DNA of 64,000 nucleotides from Halpernia frigidisoli (GCF_900113805.1 NZ_FOQT01000005.1:124001-188000); one strand, 5' to 3'. Positions 26,777-36,304 are shown, counted from the first letter of the stretch. The notes: generated by a model not told the origin, from the letters alone. A program made the numbers and translations.

Positions 26777-27457
26777 TTACTTGTAATGCCCAAAAATTCC
26801 AAAGTCACTCGGCGTCCAAAGCGCGGCTTTTTGCCCGGCTGCCTTTAAACCGTCGTTCGTCCAGGTGTTGCAGGTGTAGAGAAAACTGTAACTTCCTTTG
26901 GCTTCGTAAAATGAATCATTTTCGCCATAAACCGCATTTGTGGGAATTAAAATATTCTTTCCGTCTTTATCTTTATCAAATCTTGTGTCGATGAATTTTA
27001 TCAGATCTGCATATTGATTTTTCGTGAGCATTATTTTTTTGCAATCTTTTCCTTCTTTTACATCATTCAAATAAGTGCAATGCATCGCAGAATCTCCGAG
27101 CCAAAAAGCGGCTTCAAATGCTGTAGAAAATTTTAATTGTGACCAGGTTGGCGTGTCGAGATAAAAACCTTTATCGCCCCAACCAATTCCCAAATAATTG
27201 AAATTTTCCTCTTTTGATTTTGTGTCCTTATAAAGAATTTTTTGGCTCCAGTCAATTTGCGCCGTTTTTACGGGAACTACTAAATCGGTGTGATCGCCAT
27301 TTGTCAATATATAAATGGGAACAGTTGCAGGTTCAGTTGTCGGTTTTTTTGCAACTTCAATTAATGGAATTGTAAGGGCTAAAATCAAGTAAAGCAAAAT
27401 AAAAGCGAAAATTCCGCCGATGATTTTTAAAATGATTCTGAGTATTTTTTTGAGCAT
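26777..27457 (-). CDS. TIGR02117 / DUF2459 family protein
   Basis: 226 residues with an N-terminal membrane helix (GGIFAFILLYLILALTIPLI, residues 14-33) and a periplasmic domain. IYILTNGDHTDLVVPVKT, GWGDKGFYLDTPTW, HCTYL and FLYTCNTWTNDGLKAAG are typical of DUF2459, a family often found near urease genes but of unknown activity. The conserved H, D and C residues suggest a papain-like hydrolase fold (HTDLV and CNTW). It is a single gene, convergent with the YceI remnant. Confidence 0.8.
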   Translation of the reverse strand: MLKKILRIILKIIGGIFAFILLYLILALTIPLIEVAKKPTTEPATVPIYILTNGDHTDLVVPVKTAQIDWSQKILYKDTKSKEENFNYLGIGWGDKGFYLDTPTWSQLKFSTAFEAAFWLGDSAMHCTYLNDVKEGKDCKKIMLTKNQYADLIKFIDTRFDKDKDGKNILIPTNAVYGENDSFYEAKGSYSFLYTCNTWTNDGLKAAGQKAALWTPSDFGIFGHYK

Positions 27458-27499
27458 ATTTTTGTTATTTTATATAAATTAGATTTAGTCCAATTTTGT

Positions 27500-27552
27500 C
27501 ATTCCGTAGGAATCCAAGCCGTTAGAAGCCTCGCCTAGATTCCTACGGAATG
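27500..27552. repeat. Inverted repeat CATTCCGTAGGAATC
   Basis: A perfect 15-bp inverted repeat: CATTCCGTAGGAATC at 27500-27514 and GATTCCTACGGAATG at 27538-27552, with a 23-base spacer. It is in the 222-bp gap between two minus-strand genes. A further repeat-like stretch (CTTTGTGTCC, CTTTGTGACTTTGTGG) follows at 27615-27665. Confidence 0.8.
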
Positions 27553-27679
27553 AGAAAAAATCGTCAATTTCTGTAAAATTTTAAGTCTAAAATTAATCAT
27601 TAGTTTTAATATTAAACTTTGTGTCCTTTTATTTCTTAAATATTAAAGTTCTTTGTGACTTTGTGGTTTAAATCTATAA

Positions 27680-28612
27680 TTATTTCTCCATTAAAAATTT
27701 TATATTCCTTTCCAGACCCGCAAACTTCGTTCTTTTGACAGGCGATTTTCGGAATATTTCAAAAAAAAGATCCTGACTTAATTCCTGCCAGTTTTCTTTT
27801 TTAAAATCTTTCAGGTAAGAATTGGGCTGAAATTTTTCCTGCAAATTGGGTTTAGAAAATCGATTCCACGGACAAACGTCCTGACAAATATCGCACCCAA
27901 ACATCCAGTCTTCCATTTTTCCTTTAAACGATTCCGGGATTTCATTTTTTAATTCGATCGTCGCATAAGAAATACATTTATTGCCGTCAATTATTTTATC
28001 AGAAATGATTGCGTCAGTCGGACACGCGTCAATACATTTTCGGCAAGTTCCGCAATGATCGATAGTTTCGTGATCTGCGATTAAATCTAAATCGCAAATA
28101 ATTTCTGCCAAAAAATAGAAAGATCCGTTTTGTTTCGTGATTAAATTAGCGTTTTTCCCAACCCAGCCAATTCCGGATTTTCTTGCCCAACTTCTTTCTA
28201 AAACCGGCGCAGAATCGACAAAAATCCGGCAGTGAAAAGCACCAATTTCTTCTTGTAATACAGTAACTAAATCTTTTAAAATATCTTTAATAATTTCGTG
28301 ATAATCTTCGGCATACGCATATTTTGAAATTTTAAAATTATCTAAACTATCAATTTTTTCTTCAGGAAAGTAATTATAGGAAAGTGAAATCACCGATTTT
28401 GAACCTTCGACGAGCAAAGTTGGATCTAATCTTTTGTCAAAATAATTTTCCATGTATTGCATTTCGCCATGGTAATTATTTTTAAGCCAGTTTTCTAAAG
28501 GTTTTGCATCATCTTCCAGAAATTCTGCTTTTGAAATACCGCAAGATTGAAAGCCAAATTTCAGGGCTTTTTGCTTTATTAAATCAGAATATTTTTGTTG
28601 GTTTTGAAGCAT
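27680..28612 (-). CDS. queG: Epoxyqueuosine reductase QueG
   Basis: 310 residues. It reduces epoxyqueuosine to queuosine at the wobble base of tRNAs, using cobalamin and two 4Fe-4S clusters. Visible parts are GFQSCGISKAEFLEDD near the start, YMENYFDKRLDPTLLVEGSK, the RIFVDSAPVLERSWARKSG active-site segment and two ferredoxin motifs (CGTCRKCIDACPTDAI, CDICQDVCPWN). The C-terminal PVKRTKFAGLERN is also conserved. The length is normal for the short form. It stands alone, divergent from the rhodanese gene with only 77 bp between the two starts. Confidence 0.95.
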   Translation of the reverse strand: MLQNQQKYSDLIKQKALKFGFQSCGISKAEFLEDDAKPLENWLKNNYHGEMQYMENYFDKRLDPTLLVEGSKSVISLSYNYFPEEKIDSLDNFKISKYAYAEDYHEIIKDILKDLVTVLQEEIGAFHCRIFVDSAPVLERSWARKSGIGWVGKNANLITKQNGSFYFLAEIICDLDLIADHETIDHCGTCRKCIDACPTDAIISDKIIDGNKCISYATIELKNEIPESFKGKMEDWMFGCDICQDVCPWNRFSKPNLQEKFQPNSYLKDFKKENWQELSQDLFFEIFRKSPVKRTKFAGLERNIKFLMEK

Positions 28613-28620
28613 TCAATTCT

Positions 28621-28651
28621 TTTGTGGATCAGTGAAATTTTGGTAAATTTG
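28621..28651 (+). promoter_or_regulatory. Promoter of the rhodanese gene
   Basis: TTTG at 28621-28624 and TAAATTTG at 28644-28651, 19 bp apart, form a full Bacteroidota -33/-7 pair. Transcription would start near 28658, which rules out a longer reading frame from 28654 and supports the ATG at 28690. Confidence 0.75.
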
Positions 28652-28689
28652 TTTTGAAACATTACAAAAATACATTTAAAATAAATAAA

Positions 28690-28977
28690 ATGACAATAGA
28701 AGAAGTTATTGAAGCAGGAAACTACCATTTGATCGACGTTCGCGAAGAAATGGAACTTGAAATGGACGGTAAAATAGAAAAAGCCAGAAATATTCCTTTA
28801 GGTGAAATGGAAGACAGAAAGCAGGAAATTACTAATCTGAATGGACCAAAAATTTTCTTTTGCAGAAGTGGAAACCGTAGCGGAAAAGCTATGCAATATT
28901 TTAAAAACGAAGGTTTGACAGATGTTTACAACGGCGGTGGTCTTCAGGAAATGAAAAATGCGCTTGGCGAAGAATAA
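28690..28977 (+). CDS. Rhodanese-like sulfurtransferase domain protein
   Basis: 95 residues, one rhodanese domain: HLIDVREEMELEMDGKIEKA, NIPLGEM and the active loop FFCRSGNRSGKA with the catalytic cysteine. It moves sulfane sulfur or detoxifies cyanide, but its physiological partner is unknown. It has no signal peptide, so it is cytoplasmic. A strong promoter precedes it. It is followed by a 130-bp gap with a CGCAAAAGCAACAAAAG-type repeat fragment and then the convergent nitronate monooxygenase. Confidence 0.9.
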   Translation: MTIEEVIEAGNYHLIDVREEMELEMDGKIEKARNIPLGEMEDRKQEITNLNGPKIFFCRSGNRSGKAMQYFKNEGLTDVYNGGGLQEMKNALGEE

Positions 28978-29113
28978 TATTTTTTACCGCAAAAGCAACA
29001 AAAGTTTTTAGTGATTTATTCAAAAGGCTGAAAAGACAACAAAAAAAATATCTAAAATTTTTAGTTTTCTTTTGACTAATTTTTTAAAAATCTGCGTTGG
29101 GCTATTTTGTACT

Positions 29114-30097
29114 TTAAAATTTAGAAAAATCTGCGGCATTAAATTCTGCTAAAAGATTTTCAAACACCTTTGAAACGGGCAGAATTTCGTTTATTAAAGC
29201 GGAAACCTGCCCGATTTCTAATTCGCCTTCTTCCAAATTTCCTTCAAACATTCCAAGTTTTGCGCGCGCTCTTCCAAGTGTTTCTGTCAGAACTTCTTTA
29301 TTAGTACCGTTTTCGTAAAGTTTTTCCAGATCATTGAAAAATTTATTTTTCACCATTCTCACCGGCGCTAATTCTTTTAAAGTCAAATGTGTCTCGCCTT
29401 CATTTAATTCTGTGATCTTATTTTTCCAGATTTCGTGGGCACTTGCTTCTTCAGTAGCGGCAAAACGTGAACCTATCTGCACACCGTCTGCGCCTAAGAT
29501 CATTGCGGCTTTCATTTGTGAACCGAGTGCAATTCCGCCAGCTGCAATTAATGGTTTTGAAATATTTTTCCGAACATTTGGGATCAAGCAAAACGTCGTC
29601 GTTTCGTCTCTTCCATTATGTCCGCCAGCTTCAAAACCTTCTGCAACAATGGCGTCAACATTTGCTTCTTCGCATTTTATGGCAAACTTTGTAGAAGAAA
29701 CAACGTGCGCTACTTTTATGCCTTCCTTTTGTAAGATTTCTGTGTAAATTTTAGGGTTTCCTGCGGAAGTGAAAACGATCTTAATGTTTTCTTCTAAAAT
29801 AATTTTAAAAACTTCATCTAAGTTTGGATAAAGCATTGGAACATTAACGCCGAAAGGTTTTGAAGTGGCTTTTTTACACTTCTGAATATTTCCCCGAAGA
29901 ATATCCGGATACATACTTCCGGCGCCAATTAAGCCCAAACCACCGCAATTTGAAACAGCAGAAGCCAACTTCCAGCCGGAATGCCAGATCATACCGCCCT
30001 GAATTAGAGGATATTTTATCTCAAATAAAGACGTGATTTTATTTGCACTGTTTTGCACGATTTTTTTTGCAGTACCAAAATCTGTAACATTGCTCAT
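29114..30097 (-). CDS. Nitronate monooxygenase (NPD family)
   Basis: 327 residues, an FMN-dependent TIM barrel. Signatures: FEIKYPLIQGGMIWHSGWKL (flavin-binding start), SNCGGLGLIGAG, FGVNVPML, VAEGFEAGGHNG and LIAAGGIALGSQMKAAMILG with GADGVQIGSRF. These enzymes oxidise propionate-3-nitronate and related nitronates. The family also includes enoyl-ACP reductases FabK, which lack the GGHxG catalytic histidine seen here, so a monooxygenase is preferred. It is a single gene with its start 18 bp from a long AT-rich stretch. Confidence 0.85.
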   Translation of the reverse strand: MSNVTDFGTAKKIVQNSANKITSLFEIKYPLIQGGMIWHSGWKLASAVSNCGGLGLIGAGSMYPDILRGNIQKCKKATSKPFGVNVPMLYPNLDEVFKIILEENIKIVFTSAGNPKIYTEILQKEGIKVAHVVSSTKFAIKCEEANVDAIVAEGFEAGGHNGRDETTTFCLIPNVRKNISKPLIAAGGIALGSQMKAAMILGADGVQIGSRFAATEEASAHEIWKNKITELNEGETHLTLKELAPVRMVKNKFFNDLEKLYENGTNKEVLTETLGRARAKLGMFEGNLEEGELEIGQVSALINEILPVSKVFENLLAEFNAADFSKF

Positions 30098-30197
30098 TGG
30101 GTAAAAATAATAATTTTATTTGTGAAATTGAAATTGAGAATTTCAAAAAAATTGGCTTTTTATATAAAATTTTTATTAATAACTACTCTCTGCATAA

Positions 30198-30305
30198 GCG
30201 ATAGAAGCGGCATCCTTTTTTTTGCGCTGGCAAATAAGACGTTTTTGTAATTAAAAGCACTGGCAAAAAAAAGATATAGCGGATAGCGCGACCGACGCCT
30301 CGGCG
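30198..30305 (-). repeat. Dispersed hairpin repeat, copy 5
   Basis: Read on the minus strand: CGCTATCCGCTATATC, T-run, a variable centre, A-run, then GGATGCCGCTTCTATCG. The same outer parts occur at 38476, 52795, 56785 and 57190. The hairpin centre here is long and differs from the others. Confidence 0.7.
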
Positions 30306-30313
30306 GATATGCC

Positions 30314-30343
30314 CAAAAAAAAATCTCTGAAAAAATCAGAGAT
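30314..30343 (-). terminator. Terminator of the PPIase operon
   Basis: On the minus strand: perfect stem ATCTCTGA / TCAGAGAT with a 5-base loop (30323-30343), followed by nine T. It ends the transcript of the PPIase and preceding genes. Confidence 0.85.
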
Positions 30344-30349
30344 CATATT

Positions 30350-31711
30350 TTAGTTTTTCATTGCCGTTTTCTTGTAGTTGCTTTTGTATGTGCAACCGTC
30401 GTATCGGTTATCAATGGAAATAAAGGTTTTCGGAATTTCCTGATTTATCCATTTTTCGATAATATCATTTTTCTTTCTGTTTAATGCAAGATCTTTGATG
30501 CGGTTGTAATCCGTGGCGATATCCAACCGGTGCGCTCCGATCACATCTTCAACTTTTAAAAGTGTAACTACTTTCTTTTCGTTAAGATCATCTTCAAAAA
30601 CATCCGTCATATCTCCTTTATTGACACCAGCGATCTGGTAAGCGATATTTGCTGCTAATGTTGACTTTTCTAATCTGTCGGATCCATCTTGTCCGGAAAT
30701 TAATCCGCCACTAAATTTTGTCGCTTTATTGTCAGAAAATTTGAATGCTGCATTTTTAAAAGTAATTTCACCTTTTGTGATCAACACTTTTATGCTGTCG
30801 AGTTCTTTCTTGGCAGCGGCGATCTCACCAGTATCCGGCACAGCTTTTAATAAAATATGGCGTGCATCATATTGCTTACCTGATTTTTTTACCAACTGAA
30901 TGATATGGAAACCAAAATCTGATTCTACAGGATCGGAAATATCACCTTCTTGAAGATTTAAAGCAGTTGCTTCAAATATTTTCACCATTTTTCCACGGGA
31001 AATATCTTTATACAAACCGCCGTTTTTGGCGGATCCAGGATCTTCGGAGTAGATTCTGGCTTCATTCTCAAAAGTTTCGCCACCAAGAATGTCTGCTTTT
31101 ATTTTCTTTAATTTATCGATCAGTTCCTGCTTGTGCGCGGCAGTTAATTTTGGATAAAGACTGATCTCTGCTAAAGTCACCTCATCTTTCACTTCAGGTA
31201 ACTGAGATTGGTAAAGCGTGTAAAAATCTGTAACCTCATTCGGCGTCACATCAGCTTTTTCCGTAATTCTCCCATATTTTGCCTGACCATAATACTGATC
31301 GCTGTCAATTTTTTCGATGGTATTTTTCATCTCAAACGGCGTTCTGAATTTGTATGCCGCAAGCATAGATTTTTCATCCGGAAACTGAGACAAAATCTGC
31401 GTGTACTTATTGTCCGTATTCTCTCTGATAGCTGCAGAACGGTCTTCAATTAAAGTATCTTTTTTTGCCTGATAAATTAAAAGTTTGTTCCCCACTATTT
31501 TCTCCAGAAAACTGCATTTATCAGTCACCGTTTCACCCTGTTGCTGGGCGTAAGTAAGTTGCTCCTGAATATCTGATTCTAAAACGATCTCATTTCCCAC
31601 AACCGCAGAAATACCGTCAACCAATTGACCGGCTTTAACCTGAGCCTGCGTGGTGATCGTTCCTAAAATAAGAAAAACTGTGAAAAAAAAGTACTTTATG
31701 TCCTTTGTCAT
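30350..31711 (-). CDS. SurA-like periplasmic peptidyl-prolyl isomerase
   Basis: 453 residues with a signal peptide (MTKDIKYFFFTVFLILGTIT, cleaved after TQAQ). The N-terminal chaperone region begins LVDGISAVVGNEIVLESDIQ, as in SurA. Two parvulin domains follow at about 175-275 and 280-385: YSEDPGSAKNGGLYKDISRG with ISDPVESDFGFHIIQLV, and RHILLKAVPDTGE with KFSDNKATKFSGGLISGQDG. It helps outer-membrane proteins fold. The gene lies 66 bp after another PPIase gene and is closed by a strong terminator. The KC tail (YDGCTYKSNYKK) is unusual but short. Confidence 0.9.
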   Translation of the reverse strand: MTKDIKYFFFTVFLILGTITTQAQVKAGQLVDGISAVVGNEIVLESDIQEQLTYAQQQGETVTDKCSFLEKIVGNKLLIYQAKKDTLIEDRSAAIRENTDNKYTQILSQFPDEKSMLAAYKFRTPFEMKNTIEKIDSDQYYGQAKYGRITEKADVTPNEVTDFYTLYQSQLPEVKDEVTLAEISLYPKLTAAHKQELIDKLKKIKADILGGETFENEARIYSEDPGSAKNGGLYKDISRGKMVKIFEATALNLQEGDISDPVESDFGFHIIQLVKKSGKQYDARHILLKAVPDTGEIAAAKKELDSIKVLITKGEITFKNAAFKFSDNKATKFSGGLISGQDGSDRLEKSTLAANIAYQIAGVNKGDMTDVFEDDLNEKKVVTLLKVEDVIGAHRLDIATDYNRIKDLALNRKKNDIIEKWINQEIPKTFISIDNRYDGCTYKSNYKKTAMKN

Positions 31712-31777
31712 TATTTGATTTTAAATAAGTTGCAAATTTATGATTCTAAATGAATTATGCTTTATATTTTATTATAA

Positions 31778-33607
31778 TTATTTCTTAAAATTTTTCTCAA
31801 GATCTTTCAGAAATTCCGGTTGCACGATTATTTTCGTTTTTGCGCGCTGTCTTTCGATTATTGAATTGAGCTGTTCTTCAGAAACCCCGTCTTTCAAATA
31901 TTCTTCAGATTCTTTTTCTGTCATTTGCGAAGGTGGCAAAATAGAATCGATCGCGATCACCAAAGTTTTTGTCCCCATTTTTGTGGTAAAAACTCCCTTT
32001 TTAAAAGGTACATTGTATTTTTTAAACACGTCAGCAGTTTCAGACATTTCGCCGTTTTCAAAATTTACGGCAGTCTTTGTTTTTTCGTTTGCTTTTCCTT
32101 CGTATTTCTTTTTTAAAGAATCCCAGTTTTTCGGATCAGCAATTTCTTTTTTAATTGAAGGCTCTAAAGTTTCATCCGTAAGAATCGCGACACGTCCGTC
32201 CGCACGGCTTTCCCAGGTATATTTACTTTTATTTTTATTGTAATATTCCGTAAACCATTCCGGATGAGTTGCCAGCTGTTGCTTCAGCCAGCCTGAAAAT
32301 ATAAATTCTGAGTAAAAATTACGTTTTGCGGCATCCAGTTCAGGTTTAATATCGCTTCGTAAAGCAAAATCCTGTTCGTAAGAATTATATACAAACTGGG
32401 AATTGATAAGGCTTAAAAGACCTTTCCATTCTTCAGGCTTCAATTTATCTGCGTCCTTTACTTTTTCAGTCAGTAACTTTTGTAAGTCTTCAACGGTTAG
32501 TTTATGGTTGCTAAAAGAATAAAGCACCGCATCAGATTTTTTTTCTGAGATCAAAGAAGCATACGATTTTTGAATTGCTGTATAAGTTGCAGATTCCTTG
32601 TAAGTTGGTTGTTTTTTCAGATATTCGATCAGGTTTTTTTGCGCTAACTCGCCGTATTGCGATCTCATCATTTGCGACTTGTAAAATTCTTTATTTTTCG
32701 GATCAGAATCATAAGGCATCAGTGAATAAATATAGAAAACAAAATATTTATCACCAACTAAAACAGGCTCAGAATACTCTCCTTCTTTTTTACCTTTTAA
32801 CGCTGCATAAACGGCATCCGGCAAAGTTGGAGAGCCAGTTACAAGTCCACCATTATTTTTTTCTGCGTCAGATGAACCGTACAATTTTGCAATTTCCGGA
32901 AATTTTTTACCACTCTTTAACGCCGAGTAAATGTCTGTTTTCATTTTAGCAGCAGCTGCATCATTTGCGTAAGAAATCGTTCCAAACACTATATAGCCCA
33001 AACTTGGTCTGCTGTCTAAATTTTGTGCAAAGGCGACAATTTTAGAAGTTTGAAAAAGTTTTGTGTAGCCGTTTTTTGGTAAAGTTTTAATTTCAGAATA
33101 CAACTCATCATCCAAACTGCCAGGTTTTACGTAAAATGAACCGCCTGGTTTTTCCATGTATTTTTTCATGGCCTCTTCCATTGACATTTTACCGGATTTT
33201 ACTTCATTATAAACTGACGTATAATCTGTTTTATCATCGGCGGCTTTTTCCTTAATAAAAACAAGAACTTTTCTCTCCGATTTATTATCATTAATAAACT
33301 GATTTAAAAGTGGTTCTGTAATATTGGACGGAAGAAATAATTTATTGCGAAGTTCTGATTCTTTCCGGGCCATTCCATTTCGAAAAGTCGCTGTGGTATC
33401 TGCCTTTTTTTCTTCAGCAAACTGCTGCAAAAGATAGAAATCTTGTGTCGTTTTAACAGTTTCCGCCACGCCCGAATTTTGCAGACCGTATAAATAATCT
33501 TTTTTAAAATTTGCCAGAGAGATACTGTCTTTTCCCACGATCATATACTGAGAAAAGCAAAAAGTATTTACTGAAACAAAAAGTAAAAAAGCAATAATTT
33601 TTTTCAT
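31778..33607 (-). CDS. Parvulin-type peptidyl-prolyl isomerase, large
   Basis: 609 residues with a signal peptide (MKKIIAFLLFVSVNTFCFSQ). It opens with a region similar to PpiD/SurA N-terminal chaperone domains. One clear parvulin domain lies near 210-310 (GYIVFGTISYANDAAAAKMK, YGSSDAEKNNGGLVTGSPTL, YSEPVLVGDKYFVFYI) and a more degenerate one near 125-205. The C-terminal 250 residues lack a recognisable domain. Being exported and next to a SurA-like gene, it is likely a second envelope chaperone for outer-membrane or secreted proteins. Confidence 0.85.
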   Translation of the reverse strand: MKKIIAFLLFVSVNTFCFSQYMIVGKDSISLANFKKDYLYGLQNSGVAETVKTTQDFYLLQQFAEEKKADTTATFRNGMARKESELRNKLFLPSNITEPLLNQFINDNKSERKVLVFIKEKAADDKTDYTSVYNEVKSGKMSMEEAMKKYMEKPGGSFYVKPGSLDDELYSEIKTLPKNGYTKLFQTSKIVAFAQNLDSRPSLGYIVFGTISYANDAAAAKMKTDIYSALKSGKKFPEIAKLYGSSDAEKNNGGLVTGSPTLPDAVYAALKGKKEGEYSEPVLVGDKYFVFYIYSLMPYDSDPKNKEFYKSQMMRSQYGELAQKNLIEYLKKQPTYKESATYTAIQKSYASLISEKKSDAVLYSFSNHKLTVEDLQKLLTEKVKDADKLKPEEWKGLLSLINSQFVYNSYEQDFALRSDIKPELDAAKRNFYSEFIFSGWLKQQLATHPEWFTEYYNKNKSKYTWESRADGRVAILTDETLEPSIKKEIADPKNWDSLKKKYEGKANEKTKTAVNFENGEMSETADVFKKYNVPFKKGVFTTKMGTKTLVIAIDSILPPSQMTEKESEEYLKDGVSEEQLNSIIERQRAKTKIIVQPEFLKDLEKNFKK

Positions 33608-33620
33608 TTATTTTAAATAT

Positions 33621-34541
33621 TTAAAGCGAAACTTCGAATGAAGTTAGTTTTTTAAATTCGTTGATTCTTTCTTTTAAATCTTCGCCAGTTACTTCTACCA
33701 AACGTTCTGTACCAAATTTTTCTACCGTGAATGATGCCATTGCTGAACCTACGATAATCGCAGATTTCATATTATCAAAACTAAAATCGCCTGTTTTTGC
33801 TAAATGAGCCGCAAATCCACCTGCAAAAGTGTCTCCTGCGCCTGTTGGATCAAATACTTCCTCTAAAGGCAAAGCTGGAATAGCAAATATTTTTCCTTCA
33901 TGGAAAAGCAAAGCGCCATGTTCCCCTTTTTTGATGATTACGAATTTTGGGCCTAAAGTGTGGATTTTTTGTGCTGCTTTTACCAAAGAATATTCGCCGG
34001 AAAGTTGTCTCGCTTCTTCGTCATTGATACAAATTACATCCGTTTTGGTAATCATTTCCATCAAAAGATCCCATGTAAGATCCATCCAGAAATTCATAGT
34101 ATCTAAAATTACCATTTTCGGACGAGAATTCATTTTTTCTAAAACCGAAAGCTGCACGGCAGGATGAAGATTTCCCAACAATAAAACTTCAGCATCAGCA
34201 GAATCTGCGGGCACTTTTGGATCAAAATTTTCCAATACATTTAGCTCAGTCACCAAAGTATCTCTAGTGTTTAAATCATTATGGTATTTTCCGGACCAGA
34301 AAAATGTTTTTCCGTCTTTCACGATTTCTACACCGTCAATTCCGATATTTTTTGAAGTTAATAAATCCAGATATTCCTGTGGAAAGTCGCCACCAACAAC
34401 TGAAACTAAACTCACATCAGTTTTTAAAACTGCGGCCGAAAGACCAATATAAGTTGCGGCGCCGCCTAAAATTTTATCTGTTTTGCCAAAAGGCGTTTCT
34501 ATTGCGTCAAAAGCGACGGTTCCTACTGCTAGTAATTTCAT
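33621..34541 (-). CDS. PfkB-family sugar or nucleoside kinase
   Basis: 306 residues, ribokinase-like. The N-terminal motif is GGAATYIGLSAAVL, and the C-terminal signature DPTGAGDTFAGGFAAHLA contains the catalytic Asp. It phosphorylates a sugar, nucleoside or cofactor. The acceptor is not clear from the sequence. The gene is 13 bp upstream of the large PPIase gene on the same strand and probably in the same operon, an arrangement with no obvious functional link. Confidence 0.85.
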   Translation of the reverse strand: MKLLAVGTVAFDAIETPFGKTDKILGGAATYIGLSAAVLKTDVSLVSVVGGDFPQEYLDLLTSKNIGIDGVEIVKDGKTFFWSGKYHNDLNTRDTLVTELNVLENFDPKVPADSADAEVLLLGNLHPAVQLSVLEKMNSRPKMVILDTMNFWMDLTWDLLMEMITKTDVICINDEEARQLSGEYSLVKAAQKIHTLGPKFVIIKKGEHGALLFHEGKIFAIPALPLEEVFDPTGAGDTFAGGFAAHLAKTGDFSFDNMKSAIIVGSAMASFTVEKFGTERLVEVTGEDLKERINEFKKLTSFEVSL

Positions 34542-34641
34542 ATTATAATTATTAGAAAAATTGCACCACTTCGTGGTTTTTACTTAAATTTTTATTTATT
34601 AAAGTCTTTTTAATTTTTACTTTTTACTTTTCACTTCTAAC

Positions 34642-35196
34642 CTATTTCCATTTAAAAGTTTCGATCATATGAAGCATATCTTTTTTAATATAATCTACCG
34701 CCGGCGCAAGTGAATCTGGTCTTGGACGCGAATTAAAATAAAGATTTGCAGTCACGAAATTTCTGGTGCTGTCCGTAACGTAAAACTGAATATTCGAGGC
34801 TGATTCGCCATTTAATTCGTAAAAATTACCATAAACTTTCTTTTCCGGATAGCTGAAAGTTTTCGTATCGATCGAGCTTGCCTTTATTGTATGTTCATAA
34901 ACTAATTTTTCAGCTTCTTTTAAATGCTCATTAAAATCATTTTTTATCGGGAAATAAGTGATGAAAATTTTGGCCTTCATATTCGGATAATTAACATAAT
35001 ACCAAAACGTTTTTTTTCCGTTAAAAATTTTCGCTGATGTAGAATATTCAAAAGAAAAGGGGCTGTTTTGAACAAGAGTTTGATATTTATGCGCCGGATA
35101 TTCTAAACGCAGCTCGCCACTTGGTTTTGGCAAAGGCTCTTTAGCACAGGAAGCCAGAGAAAAAATTATTATAGCTAAAAAGATGTTTTTAAACAT
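34642..35196 (-). CDS. gldD: Gliding motility lipoprotein GldD
   Basis: 184 residues with a lipoprotein signal (FLAIIIFSLASCAKE, lipobox LASC). The body matches GldD: RLEYPAHKYQ, SAKIFNGKKTFWYYVNYPNM, FYELNGESASNIQFYVTDST and a final MLHMIETFKWK. GldD is needed for gliding and for the type IX secretion route in Flavobacterium johnsoniae. Here it lies 46 bp after mutY, while the gldE and ssb genes usually found with them are not present. Its presence implies T9SS components elsewhere, consistent with the secreted enzyme at the right end. Confidence 0.9.
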   Translation of the reverse strand: MFKNIFLAIIIFSLASCAKEPLPKPSGELRLEYPAHKYQTLVQNSPFSFEYSTSAKIFNGKKTFWYYVNYPNMKAKIFITYFPIKNDFNEHLKEAEKLVYEHTIKASSIDTKTFSYPEKKVYGNFYELNGESASNIQFYVTDSTRNFVTANLYFNSRPRPDSLAPAVDYIKKDMLHMIETFKWK

Positions 35197-35242
35197 TCGG
35201 CAAAAATAGTGATTTTTTTAATTCTAAATTTTAGATTTTCCC

Positions 35243-36304
35243 TTAGAACAATTCACCTTGAAAAGATGATTTTTTACTGTAATTTTCAAGATAATTCTGC
35301 AATGGTTTCGGAAAAGATTTTTGTTTTGCTTCTTCCAAATTTATAATTTCAAAATCATTTTCGGAAGCAAACTTTTTTAACAATTCTAAATCTGGAAGTT
35401 GAACATCATTAATTATTATGTTTAAATTTTTGTGCGTTAGTTTATGAGAAATCGAATTTGACCTTCTTATATATTGCTCAAAATCTTCCGGAATTGAAGT
35501 TGAAAATTCGTAAAGTTTCTTCCAGATAAAATCATCGCCGCGTCGCTTTATTAAAAACTGATCTTTAAAATTAATGAAATAATAGGTCAATTCAAGATAT
35601 GTAACCTTTGTTTTTTTCGTCTTTAAAGGAAACTCATTGACAGTTCCGGATTGAAAAGCCAGACAATCCTCATTTAAAGGACAAGCAACACAAATAGGAT
35701 TTTTTGGTTTGCAAATCTCTGATCCCAGATCCATCATCGCTTCATTAAAATCCCCAAATTGATGTTCGGGCATCATCAAAAGTGCAAGTTCAGAGAAATA
35801 CTGGAAGGCTTTTGCATTCGAAATATCAAAATTATCGGCAAAAAGACGTGATAAAACACGATAAAAATTGCCATCAACTGCAGGATATTTCAGGTCAAAA
35901 GCAATACTTGCAATTGCCGCAGCTGTGTATTTTCCGACACCTTTTAAACTTAAGATCGATTCATAATCATCTGGGAAATTTCCGTCAAAATCCTGCATAA
36001 TCTGTTTGGAAGCTTTGTGTAAATTTAAAGCTCGTGAATAATAACCAAGTCCTTTCCAATAGAGTAAAACCTCATCTTCATGAGCTTCCGCCAGAGATTT
36101 AACATCTGGAAACCTTTCAACAAATCTCAGATAATGATTGAGACCTTGTTTTACCTGGGTTTGCTGCAGAAGTATTTCGCATATCCAGATTTTATATGGA
36201 TCTTTTGTTTTTCGCCAGGGCAGATCGCGGGAATTTGTGCCGTACCAATTTAATAATTTCTCACCAAGATGTAGAAAATCAGGCTTTTGTTTTTTTGCTT
36301 TCAA
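35243..36304 (-). CDS. mutY: Adenine DNA glycosylase MutY
   Basis: 353 residues. It removes adenine paired with 8-oxoguanine. Motifs: ICEILLQQTQV (helix with the catalytic Glu), helix-hairpin-helix LKGVGKYTAAAIASIAFD, PAVDGN with the catalytic Asp, the cluster ligands CKPKNPICVACPLNEDC and a NUDIX-like C-terminal domain (from about 225) that recognises 8-oxoG. Length is normal. It is divergent from the HU gene, whose promoter overlaps the first codons of mutY. No own promoter was identified. Confidence 0.95.
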   Translation of the reverse strand: MKAKKQKPDFLHLGEKLLNWYGTNSRDLPWRKTKDPYKIWICEILLQQTQVKQGLNHYLRFVERFPDVKSLAEAHEDEVLLYWKGLGYYSRALNLHKASKQIMQDFDGNFPDDYESILSLKGVGKYTAAAIASIAFDLKYPAVDGNFYRVLSRLFADNFDISNAKAFQYFSELALLMMPEHQFGDFNEAMMDLGSEICKPKNPICVACPLNEDCLAFQSGTVNEFPLKTKKTKVTYLELTYYFINFKDQFLIKRRGDDFIWKKLYEFSTSIPEDFEQYIRRSNSISHKLTHKNLNIIINDVQLPDLELLKKFASENDFEIINLEEAKQKSFPKPLQNYLENYSKKSSFQGELF

